This document shows positions 40,120 to 51,833 of a DNA stretch of 64,000 nucleotides, piece by piece; the first letter of the stretch is position 1, and each line of letters opens with the position of its first letter. Origin of the DNA: Lingula anatina. Its lineage: Eukaryota; Brachiopoda; Lingulata; Lingulida; Lingulidae. The notes under the pieces are model-generated. The model saw nothing but the letters and a program-made list of their open reading frames with translations, had not been told where the DNA came from and ran no database searches. The stretch covers positions 212,140 to 276,139 of the forward strand of contig NW_019775567.1 in the NCBI RefSeq assembly GCF_001039355.2, in the 5' to 3' direction. The translations under genes were made by a program, and so were the position numbers.

Positions 40120-40612
40120 CTAAACATTGTTCAATAGCCCAGATAGAACAGTTTTTAACTTCTTTCTCCCAGGAATTGATAAAATTGGCAGTTGACAAGT
40201 GGCATATAATGCAGTCTTTGTAGCAAAGCATTGGCCGTCAGACCTTTCTTTTTCTTGCTGTAGTTCATCATAGAAGACAGCTTTAAGGAATCTGGAGTCA
40301 TCCATACAAATAATGTGACCTGTCCGGCGGAGTTGGTATGTGGTCAGCAGAACTTTAACACTTGGCAAGTTAGCATGTTTTCTGACTTCCACGTTGGTGT
40401 TAAGCATTTGTCTCAGATGGCCATGTGAACACTTTTAGAGTTTTCACATGCACTGTCTGTAGAGTGTGTTAGTTTTTGACAAGTGGAGAAGACAAGTGAG
40501 TTCTACAGCATGGCAGACCTTGCATTTTGATTATAGAGAGGGTCGTTTCTGCACAGTGGTTTAGAGTTTGCCAAATGCTGTAGCAACAGAACTGATTCTT
40601 CGCTCAATTTCA
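40120..40612 (-). mobile_element. Decayed non-LTR retrotransposon (LINE) reverse transcriptase tail
   Basis: On the minus strand, in order: IERRISSVATAFGKL (40570-40612), then after stops a segment resembling the usual VY.AVVL..LLY stretch. The open part at 40120-40407 follows, with NTNVEVRKHANLPSVKVLL and RRTGHIICMDDSRFLKAVFY. These match the well-known C-terminal tail of animal LINE reverse transcriptases (RIS.A..AFGKL ... RW.GH..RM.D.R.PK...YGEL). Several in-frame stops show it is dead. It lies in or just beyond the Mondo 3' UTR, antisense to it. Confidence 0.75.
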
Positions 40613-43006
40613 AAATAAACCATTGAGAATTTACATATTTATTTCAAACTTATTCTTGTGAATTGGGTGTTCTATTGCATGGAATTTTGTAGATAGAACA
40701 TCTGCCTCACTTAATGCCTGATTATATATTTATTATGGTTCAATATACAAGAAGGAAGAAAGATGATACATAAGGTTAAATTTTTGTTATTGTTTATTAT
40801 AATTTTTAGTATGAATATATATATTATATACACTTTGTTATTGCTTTGATAAGGTGCCCATGGCACTGCAAATGTGGATATGGGCATTGATCTCCATGAA
40901 AATTATGTTTACAAGGTTTGTAAATTGTTTTAAGACAGGATGAATTGAATTGTAAACTCTTAGGATCAGCTTTGTAATTTTTGAACTGTAAAGAACTGAG
41001 GTCTAAGATTCAGACTTCTATCATTTTAAATTGCTGAATGGTGCTTGATGGCAGCCATGTGCTTTTCTCAGGTATGAATAGAAGTTTTGAAACATATAAT
41101 ACTACAGGCATGCTCTTATATGGTAAAAACAACAACACAGACCAGCATAACACTGGAACTTAAGACACAAGAAAAAGCTAATTTAGATACTTCAGGTTTG
41201 TCAGGTATAATTTTAAATAAGATGAGCAGTAGAAACAATTATTTCGGTGAGTATGCATTTGCTGACCTGTGCTGTCATAACATGCTCATAAAAATTGTGA
41301 TCATTACATATGGTTTACTAAAATTCTTTGGTGGTAAAAATGAAAAGTGGCCTGTACTTCTGTAATCCTAATCTAGATTTGCCTTAAATGTCAGCACATT
41401 TTTAAACACTTGATTTGCTGAAAAGTTCTTCACCATGTTTACAGCCTTAAGACTAATACATATGATGAATAAGTGTTAAAAAAAACATAAACAAGATATA
41501 ATTTTTTATTGTCTGTTCGTAAATGTGCATGTAACATTAATAGGTTAAAGCAATTCTCTGATCTTGCTAGGTTTTTATCACACCTTTTCAAGCTGTAAAT
41601 GTCATCTTTTCAGAATGAAACTGTAATTAAGAGGTGAATTTACCAAATAATTATGCTTGCATTGAATGTAAGTTATTTCTGGTGTTTGTGTAACATGATT
41701 ATTTGATTCGCAGGGAGTATATTAACAAGCTTCATAATTTTGTAGAAGAATGTGTTCACAGATTTTCATTTTTTTAAATATATGAGTATTTTCTGACAAT
41801 ATTGTATATAGATAATTTAAATGCACGTGAAAGTCAGTGGTGGAGAATAAAGAACATTTAAAAGCAATATAAACATCTCTTTGGGTGAATTTTCACACTG
41901 ACAAATTTGCAGCAATTGTTATAGAATAACACAAGAGTTAAAAGATTTGAATCATCTTGTTTTTAATCATCTGATGAATAATACATACATTGTAAAATAA
42001 TATAAAAAGCTCACTTGTTGCTGATATTGTAGTTCACTTGTGTAGTTGTACATATGAAGTTATAAAAAGCATTTACATAATGGCAAGCTCTGTGAGCTTT
42101 ACCTTAAATGTGCCATGTTGAATAGGTAGCTTAATGTAGAATGTGGAGAAAGGCACTGGAAGACGTATATCACTTTATATTAATGATACACTTATTGTTC
42201 AAAGCAACAGTTATTTCATCGTCAATATCTGTCTCAGTTTCAATTTTGTATAAAAAAAAGTGAAGTTAGCATAGTTCATGTGGTTATAGAGAACGTACTG
42301 CATGTTGTACAATTTGTTTATTGCTGCAGCATAATGCTGTATAATGTTTTGTAGAAGCAAATAAAAAGCAAAACTTAATACAGTAAGTTTGAAATGTCTT
42401 CGGTAGGATACAGTTTGGTACAAACACATTTTCAAGAATTATTTAACAATTACTCGCTACTTAAACCATCACCCTATTGACCAGTAAATAATTGCTTTTT
42501 TACACATTGGATTTTTTTATTGTGGCGCACTTAGTAGACATTATTTTGGCAGGGGCTGGTATTTTCTCTATTTAAAAGGAAAAGTAGGTCTCCCTCGAAC
42601 AGACTTAAAAGGATGAAAAAAACCATCACCAGTCCCCTAAAAGCTAAAAGCATGTGCACCTTCCCCGCTACTGCTGCTACTTTTACAAACCCTTCGCCAT
42701 ATAAATATACAAAATATATTGAGCAAAGTTGTATAAACTTGCTGACGTGGGTTTTTGAAACCCTTGAATATCATTCGTATCACCGTAGGTTAAAAAAGTT
42801 CCAGTACTAGGCATCTAAACTTGATAAAGTGTAGTTGGAGCGTTGGAATCTGTGTATTTATCTTGCTCATTCTGAACTGTCACACACATCACGTGCGCTA
42901 GGTCATTAAAGTGACGTTGGGAAGAATAAGGAGGAGAACCGCCTCTTAAACCTCATGAAACCTCGGGGCTCCGAGTATGAAGTTATACAAAACGGCCTTA
43001 GACTCA
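40613..43006. other. Space between convergent Mondo and fusion-enzyme genes
   Basis: No exon recognised. It should hold the 3' UTRs of both genes. On the minus strand an AATAAA (TTTATT on plus at 42516-42521) lies about 490 bases after the fusion gene stop and is a reasonable polyadenylation signal. Confidence 0.45.
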
Positions 43007-45515
43007 TCATATGGCAATGAAATGGGGGATTTTCTCAGGCAAGAGAGTGCGATACGGAACCGCAAGTTTTCTGTTGCGTACATGAATAGCACTGGATAAC
43101 TTCTTCAAATCCCCCTGGAAATTGTCCACTGCCTTTCTCGGCCCAGGCTCGGTGAAACTGTACTCTGGATAATTCCCAAGCAGCACCTAGTATTTTAAGA
43201 AGAAAAAAAACAATCATAAACACAAAAATTGTAACTGTTGTTTAAAAATATGGGGAATAAGGCCAATTACGTGTAAAAGGTAATAAGTCTGGACGTGAAG
43301 GAATCTTCATTTATGTTTTCGTCAACATTGAGCTAATAAAACGTAATGTTGAGTCTTATCAATTTATGATTAGCCATCGTCATGCAATATCTACACCGTT
43401 AAAAACAGCTACTTTCGTTTTATTATAAACGATCACACGAATTGGTACCAGTAGACGATTGACACTCACTTCGCCCCCTTCGTGCCGAGACATCGCGTAC
43501 GCAACAGCAATGGAGAACGCGGTCTGTCGTCTGGTTGGCAACATTTCTACGATCGACTTCATGGTGACGACGCCCTTTTCTTTAGGTGGTGGTCTGTTCA
43601 TTGTGGAAGGCATATTGGGAGCAAACGTATTGTAATCATACTGTGAATAATTGAGAGCTGCATACTGACCAGTTGCCGTAAAGATCACACTGGTCAGTAT
43701 CTCAGATAACTCTTCCAAGCTGCTGATCTTGTCGGGAAACCCGTGGTCGATGTTCTCTTCCCAGTTGAGGAATCCCTTAGAATGGCATTCGTCGATCCAA
43801 GCTTGGATTTCTTCATCCCCAGCGACGTCTGAGTCGCAGTGGTAGAAAAGTGAGATCATCTTTTCTACAAACTGCCGGATTACCTGCCAGAGGGCCAACG
43901 CATCGTCGCGGTAGTGATAATTGGGTAGAACTGCTGGGTCGTCAACACCACGGGTCTCCAGATCCAGCGGCAGGTTCAAAATCTTGAAGGTGAATTTCTT
44001 GTAGGTTTTCTTTAACAGGGCGATGTGTCCCCCGTCAGCAATTGCTAGAAATTCATTGTACCCCGCTCCAAAGACCTGGCGATCCATCACATTGATTCCA
44101 ATGGCGGTCTTAAGATGGGACTGCAGTAGCTGATACACGGGGTGAGCCACAGACAAGCAACGGTTCAATGCCACCGCAATTGGTTCCAACATTAACCTGC
44201 ACATCATCCTGCCAACAATTTGATGGTACTGGTAGTGGGCGCACTTCACCCAAATTTTGGCACACAGCCAGTCCATCGGGCTGTCGTTGGGGGTCCAAAT
44301 CAGCTCATGGCTGTCGGAGGACTGTTGAAGACGTATTGCGATTGGAACCAAAGCTCCGTCAGAGCGTACGTACAGGAGGCAGGTGGCTTCTGCTACGTAA
44401 CGGTCTGGATAACGCAGCACTGTTTGCAGGTCTGGATACTCCACCATGAAGATAGTCCCTTCCTGGATGAAATATAAATTGTGTAAGTTTGAAAACTTAT
44501 AGAAACGAGTATTGCTTTGGGTTTTAGTATTTTGTAAATATACTGACATCTCAGTTTTAACTTTCTTTCAATCGTGACCCTATTTTTAACATTAATTAAT
44601 ATTTCACCTGGATTTCTTCTCCCAAAGTGCGTCCCCTATCAAGTACACCAACAAGAGCGTCATCTGGCACAACGAAGTTAGGTGGAAGACTTGCCAGCCG
44701 ACGAATGAGCGTTGGATACGTTCCATCCAACATCTGCCGCCCAAATTCTTTATCTTCAGTCCAATGCTCCATAACATAGTCCATGGTATCAGTCTTCTCC
44801 AAAAGCCTATTCACCATGGTTTTAAAGTCGTCAGTGTGCTTCCATTCACTAATCAGAGATGCCAGGCGCCCCAGTTGGAGGTTGAGGAACCCAGCGTTCA
44901 GGTTGTGCCAGAAGTGTTTTATACGTTCCTCAGGTATTTGGGCATCTCTAGGCAGATGTTTCATTTCTTTCACAGCGATCCGCCCTGGGAGGTTGTCTTC
45001 ATTGTGCCCTTCAACCTGAGCGACATAAACCTGGTTAAAGTAAACTTTATATGTCATACATACATATATCCCTCCACCATTTCCAATAGGATAAATGTCG
45101 CTTTTCTTTACCGTAAAGAACACATTCGTATTCTTTGCAGCTTCTTCCTTCTTTCCCACGAAGAAACTGGCGAAGGTAACGTAGTAGTCATGAGAATAAT
45201 AACAACAATTAAAAAATATGTTTCTTCCAACTAATACATTTAGAAGTCATGCAATATTGACATTAGATTTCCCACCTGAGTTTTGACCACGGTCTTTGAA
45301 TCTGCCCAGCGATACTGCTCTTTCTTCTTCTGAAGCTCCCACTTGCGCACTACCGCAAGCTTGGTGTATTGTTCCATCTGAGGCAGAGACACTAAAAAAG
45401 AGAAAATTTCATGAAAACACCAATACTAATCCAAAATGAAATTCAATGGTTGACAATGGTTCAGGGGCCACATTGGTTCTTAATCGCATCTTGATGAAGA
45501 GTACTTGTATACTGT

Positions 45516-45550
<35 letters not shown>

Positions 45551-48500
45551 TGTGTGTGATATTAGTGTTTTCTTAAAAGATATACCTTACCTGCCGGATC
45601 TGGTCTTAGAACCATGGTTTTGTTATCGTCAGTGAACCAAGCAAAGCAAGGAAAAACATAAGTTTCGTTCCTTTCCAAGCAAGTCACTAAAAGTCGGTTG
45701 AGGTACCAATCACTGGACAACCGATGACGGATGTCAACTTGTATTGCAATCAAGTTGCCTATCGACCGGTCTTTGACAAGGTGCACATGAAGTCCTGACG
45801 TCAGGTAAACGTTGCTCAGTGTGTGTCGGCCTGTGCGTCTGGTTTTACCTGGAAAGGGAAGCTTTTTGTAAGCAACTACGGGCTAGGCACCGCTTTAGAA
45901 AACTCTTTTTTTCGACATACCGATTCGACTCGGCTCTGCAATATGTCTGAGATGATATATTTACAATGGCGCAAAGGGTGTCTTTATACCATACGTACCT
46001 TGCAGTGTTACCTGTACTGACGAAAGGGTACCGGAACGGCTCTGTTGTCCCGACTCCAACGTGATAACATAGGAGGAAACTTTCTCCTCAGGGTCTTGAA
46101 GAACTTGTCGACGCTGCATCCGTGTCTGGTGACATTCATACATAATTTGAAGTGCTTTGTTGGCGGACTTGAAATCAAAAACAGATTTCGCCTCAGGAAA
46201 TGAGAGGATATCGGGCCTGTTGTCTATGTTGAAGTCCATCTTGTCGGTGAATTGAGCAGGGAGAATTCCTGTTACAAAGACGTCCGCCACATTGCGCCAT
46301 GGATGGGTTACGGGGTCCCATAGCTCACATGGGTTGTAGCCGGAAAGCTCGGTCACATCATGTAGCTGTACCTGTACACATATTGAGAGATGTGGGTGAC
46401 TGAATGACGGCAAACTTCAATCATTGCTTACAAGTAGATAAGTGTATACCTTAAATCTTCTTAATTGAAAGGCAGATCACATGCAGTTATCACTTTACTT
46501 GAGCAATATTATAACTGAACAGCCAACTACTGAACAGCTTCATAATGCAAATTTTGCCACATTCATTTTCTTTCAGTTGCACGTACAAAGTAATTATCAG
46601 CTGAGCCGAAATCTTTGCATATAATACAGAATGTTTCAGAATGTCAAGTTGTGGGACTTCTCCTTAGTTTGTGAATTAAAAGTTTAGACCACTACCTGTA
46701 GAATCCACCTCACAGCACCGTGCTTCTCAACCTGAGACTCGTATTCCTCACTCAGGTAGCTCTCACGATTACCAATATCTGAATGTCTTTCTCTGACCCT
46801 GAATATACAATGTTCAATAAAATGAATCATGGGAATTATGAAAAGCAATTTTTATTTGTTTCGAAATGGTGAAAAGTGGTTTTAAAATCATCGATTTGGC
46901 TTCGGGGTTAAAGATTTTTTATCACGCTTGCTGAAAATATGATTTTGATAACGTCAAATTAGAAGATACATCAACCAACAAAATCATTAGTCTTTTATTA
47001 TAATTCCATGTTCTTATTTCAAGATAAATTCAAATTTGTGAAATGATGAACGGGTCATTGTAGCCTATGGTGTTTTAGGTAGGTGGACATGGTTTGAAAT
47101 AATAACATTTCACATTTTTAACAAGAGTGAAGCCGATAGATTAAATATCGAAATATTCGACCTTACCAAGCTTGCTTTTGCTGCTGTTCGTTAAGAAGCC
47201 CACTTTCTGAAACATCCGCGGCGGGAACCAGTCGAAACCGAACCAATTCGGTGCTTTCGTCAGAAAACGTCATGTGATAGGTGAAGTGGTTGTAATAAAC
47301 CTGGGATGAATATGAAGTCGGTGCGCGTCTCATACCGTCCACAGCTGCCCAATAACTGCATGCGAAAGATACGGAGTACACGAAAGTATATAACGCACAT
47401 GAAAAAAAAATGACAGGAGAAGTGTACGGTATGGGCACTTGAAACAAAGTCTGACACACACACACACACACACAAACACACAAGGAAAATCAAGTGAAAT
47501 AAAAAATGCTAATTTACGAGCAAAATGATCCGCATTATTTCAAAAAATATAAATATCATAGAAGTAGCAAAATGTTTTTATAACTCTGTGATAATCTATA
47601 TAGCAGAAAGGCGATATATCTACCCTAAACGATATAATATCGAAGTGATGAAAAACCGCCAAAAAGCGTCAGAAAAAAAGATAAGTATAGTGATATCTAG
47701 CATCAACTCACTTGATGGGACGCTCAAACAACCATTTCCTAAACCCGTCCTCTTGTTTTCCTAGAGCTCCGTCCAGCTTTTCTAATTCGGCCAAGTTGTA
47801 GAATAAAGGCATTCGACCTGTTGAGAAAATCAAATCAAGAGGCCCTCCGCCGTCCTCATCAGCAAACTTCAAACTTGCCAAGCGAAAGTCGCAACTTGCA
47901 TCGTCGTCTGTGAACAGATTTGCATGGCGCATGCGTATGGGGAACACTTTTCCCGGTTTGAAGAAATCGTTTTCTGGTATATTGAGATTCTTTGTGTAGT
48001 AGAAAGGAAAAAAAAAGAAAAATGTAAACTAGTTTTTTCATTAGAAATAATTTAAATAACGTTGCTAAATTGTTTTCGATATTCCTTGGAAAGAATGAGT
48101 TTTAGTTCCATAACACACAGATTTTTACCTCGGATAAAACAGCGAACCCCGCTCCTCCAACGCTAGAATGATAGGTGAATGATCCGTTCCCCTTTATGGA
48201 ATCTAGACCAAAAAGGTTCCTGATCTTGGTAGACTTCCATGACAACTTCAAACCGCTCAACCAAGTCGGAGTATTGTAACCGTCCTACAATTTTATTTAT
48301 ATATATATTATTCATATTGTAATATATAAACAGAAGAAAACTTGTGCTTTGTTTTCTGTTAATATTAAAAACAAAAAGTGAATAGGTACAACAGAACCTT
48401 ATGGCACAGGGGGCAAGTTTTAGATGGGGTTTAAAACATATTTCAAGTGAAAAGGCAGGTACATTTTGCAAATTACTTTATAAAGTAATTACAAAGTAAA

Positions 48501-48557
48501 TTACTTGCATGCATGGTACATGCACTGACCTTCAACGTGCTTTGTAAAGGCCTTCAT

Positions 48558-48593
<36 letters not shown>

Positions 48594-49785
48594 TTCTAAT
48601 GGGCCTACATCTGTCATTTACGTTACATTTCTTGTTCATAAGTTTGATCATTTTCAGCATGGCCATGATAGAACGTAAACTTTTGGCCTATCGTCTGATG
48701 TCATCGTGAAATATTCACGAGACTTTAAATAAAGCTAATGCGGGCCCTGCTTACTGCAATGTGGATTTAGGTTTAATTTCCGATTTGTATTTGATCAGAC
48801 TATATACTCCTCTTATTTACAGCACTCGATTTTCCATAATAGGCATATAGACGGCCTTATGATATGCAGTAAATTGATATTTTCAATACTATAATACATC
48901 TCTTTATGTTCATTATGCATCATTGTTTAAAGGGAAATTGCTGCAAATGCGATATATGATCTTCTCGCCATGACTGTCAAGGTTACAAGGCAGATGAACA
49001 AACAGAAGCTGGTGAAATTTGCTTAGCTGACCTAGAGGACACGTTCTAATAATTCTTGAAATGTCAGAGGAAAGAATTCTATGGAGGCAGTGACCTCGGC
49101 ATCTTGTTATCTATTTGTAATAGTGTATCTTATAATCTTATGAAAAGCTCGAAATGGTTCTTTATACTTGGCTGGATTTTTTTTGTTAAATTTGTATATG
49201 TGTATCGAATGCCTGCGTGCACTGAATGTCGCCTGGGTCGACTAGTAAATGAAGCATTGATGTTGCAAAGGTAGGCCTACATCAAGCAAAACCTGTTCTT
49301 ATTGCAGTGAACATATCCACTGTGACAAAAGACAACTATACGACGTACCCAACTGCCTCGCGACAAAAGTGTGCAAAGCCAAACACATAATTACATTAAA
49401 AAAAACTACACGTGTTAAGCTTGACAACAAGAATAATGACAAATAATAATCTCAGCACGGAGGAAGGCATATACTTATGGCATCAACCGCCAGCATGAAC
49501 CTGTCAAACCTCAGTGCATACGATATATGATATTTCTTAAATAAAGCACAGGTGCTTCAAGAGTACAATTCACAGTACTATTCGCGGTAAAAATGTTACA
49601 GACCTCACCTAACCTAAATCTTGTAAAAAACAAAATACCTGAAACTGCTTGGCTAATCTTCTCTCGAAATCTTCCTTTCCTAAGTGTTCCTCGACAATGT
49701 TGTATGCTCTGTTTTGCCACTGCTCGTGGCTTCCGTAAGGGGGGCCAAAGTAACCTTCGTGGGGTGCAGGAATGGTCGTCTCCAT
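43007..49785 (-). CDS. AOS-LOX-like: Allene oxide synthase-lipoxygenase fusion protein, catalytic residues altered
   Basis: Known coral relatives oxygenate arachidonate at C8 (R) with the LOX half and turn the hydroperoxide into an allene oxide with the catalase-related haem half. Exons, 5' to 3': 49639-49785, 48129-48284, 47712-47989, 47167-47355, 46696-46798, 45999-46371, 45591-45848, 45276-45391, 44608-45030, 43470-44462, 43007-43186. All phases agree: 3216 bases, 1071 aa, nearly the length of the Plexaura protein (1066). Residues 1-400 are catalase-related (RMRHANLFTDDDA, LKFADEDGGGPLDL, THPW, haem Tyr369). About 415-500 is a PLAT domain (VFPCFAWF) and 540-1071 lipoxygenase (HWTEDKEFG, WTPND, NRPPP, C-terminal IPHFIAI). 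The LOX iron ligands expected as His are Arg766 and Tyr948; His761, Asn952 and Ile1071 remain. In the haem half, distal His88 stays, but expected Asn is Ser157 and expected Arg is Leu365. A pseudoenzyme or changed chemistry is inferred. Confidence 0.93.
45518..45560. repeat. (TG)n microsatellite
   Basis: TG repeat with one interruption in the intron between exons 7 and 8 of the fusion gene. A second dinucleotide tract, (AC)n at about 47454-47480, lies in an earlier intron of the same gene. Confidence 0.9.
48285..49638 (-). other. Intron 1 of the fusion-enzyme gene
   Basis: 1.35 kb with a poly-A tract at 48560-48590 and no recognisable exon or element. Confidence 0.55.
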
Positions 49786-51833
49786 CGCTGTAAATTTCTT
49801 AAGTTTGCTTCAATTATTGTACTTATGTCCCCGGTGCCACTTCAGACGGTACACTAGAGACGCAATACATATATATATATATATTCACTCATAAATATAT
49901 ATCAGTCATGTGACTGTATGCACTACGATTTCTGTCTTGGCTTGTCTCCGTCACGGTTGGGAGTCAAAGGACAACGAAGACTGCCCAAAGGACGTTTTAA
50001 CAAACGAGGCACCGCACACGCTATGAATCCTCGACAGCAGTAAAGTGAAAAAGTGTTTACTTACAATATTGGATATTAACGGCCACCATGCATAACAAAT
50101 GTCGAGTAGTGTCCTATTTCACTAGCTGTCATTGCAAAACAAGGTTAATGTCCCAGTTCCAGTGTCTCTATAATAATTGGTTCTTATCGAAATTATCCCA
50201 TAAAATGTAAGGGAGAACAGATGCCATTTAAAAGTTATAATGATTTTGACAATTCCGCAAAAAGGATTAGATTAATAAGGGCTTATAAAAATTACATTAA
50301 GGCTTGCTTTCGTATTAACCCACTTATAAGAAAAAAAATGGAATAACTGTCGCCTGAACATGACCTGAACTCACTTTGATAAGAAAACGTTTGCCTGTTG
50401 ATGACCGTTTGATGCTAAATCGAGAATATAAAAACCGTTTACATATCCTTAATAGCATTTAGACGATTCCAACTGATACATATCTTTTTCGTTCATTTTT
50501 GTCAGTATGAAGCGTGCATAACTCTTTTGCATTATTTTCTATAGGTCTATAACAAGGGTGATATTTAGGAGTGAAGGACCACGCCTTATTCATATGTCAC
50601 ACCCAAACATGGCTACTGGCGTATACTACTATACAGCTGCTTATTCAAAGATAAGGTTTCTATCAGCGATAAAAATTAAGAGCAAATGGCCTTCTAGGAG
50701 AAAGCTTTTCGGAATTAAAAGGCCTCGTTTCACTAGATGTTCGGATCAAAGAACTTTCAGAGTAAAAAAAAAAAAACGCCCAAGATAATCGTTAGGCCTA
50801 TTCGGATTCTGGCTAGGGTTCTTTTAACGACTTCAAATCGTTGTTTGTTTGGCTTTGATGTGTTTTGACTTGGTTTTCTTGATGATATAAAAATATTATA
50901 AACACACCTTAAGATCGAGGTGCAGAAATAAGAATAAATCAGATGTGAGTTGAGAGGTAAAGCATGCATATAAATTTTATAACTGGTGAAAAGCATTTAC
51001 GTTAGTGACTTAAATCCTTCTTTTTAATAAATTTCATCAAAAAAAAAACACAAACAAACAAACAAACAAATAAGCGAAATGTACCAAAATTAATTCAATT
51101 GAAATACCTCCAATGCACGGTGAGCACAATTGTAAACGGAATGTTTTTGATTCCCACACGCGCCAAGTTCCCCCAATCTCAACAAACACACTTCACGCAC
51201 ATCTTTTCGATTAGTTCACCGTGGCAAAAACGGACAGTAATAATTAAATGTCCAATTACAAAGTTTATAGCTATATTTGAAATTGTATTACGTACACTTT
51301 AAAATAATTATTTTTATGTTAAGAATCTTATTTATCAATTGACTTTGTCACCAGCTACCTTGAGTTTAAAAGTATGCTTTAGTTTGAAGAACTAATCAGC
51401 AAAATTTTATTATCACGACAAAAACTGAACAGAGCTATTTCGGACAAGAAGAAAATGTCATTATAGCCAGGAATTAGAAGCCTTTTGTTAAACGTTGCGT
51501 ATCCGAATCTACTGGCACAAAGCTAACAGGGGGTAAAACATTTTAATGTAATATCGTGAACCAATGACATTTTAACTACGTGGTTATATTTAGTTACCGG
51601 TTCTCTACTTCTATGATAACAGTAACAATAGAATCTAATGCATGAGTTAATTTTAATAATATGACTTATATATAGCAGTGATCATTATTTTGAAAATTAA
51701 GTTAGACACTACTGTTCTTTTTACCCAATACTTTTTTCAGCACAAGTATTTTAGCGTTTAGTTTGTTTTTAATTGAAATTGAATACACCACTCATTTTTA
51801 TTATGCTGCCTTTTATTGAATTGTAGCCTGTAG
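49786..51833. promoter_or_regulatory. Head-to-head intergenic region (fusion enzyme and Popeye genes)
   Basis: About 2 kb between the two start codons, so both promoters should lie here. An (AT)n tract is at 49868-49884, within 100 bases of the fusion gene start, and (CAAA)n at 51050-51070. A splice-acceptor-like AG just before 51828 suggests that the Popeye 5' UTR has an upstream noncoding exon that I could not place. Confidence 0.4.

Noticed and set aside
44164-45234. Plus-strand open frames opposite the lipoxygenase exons
   Set aside because: They are antisense shadows of the well-supported minus-strand exons.
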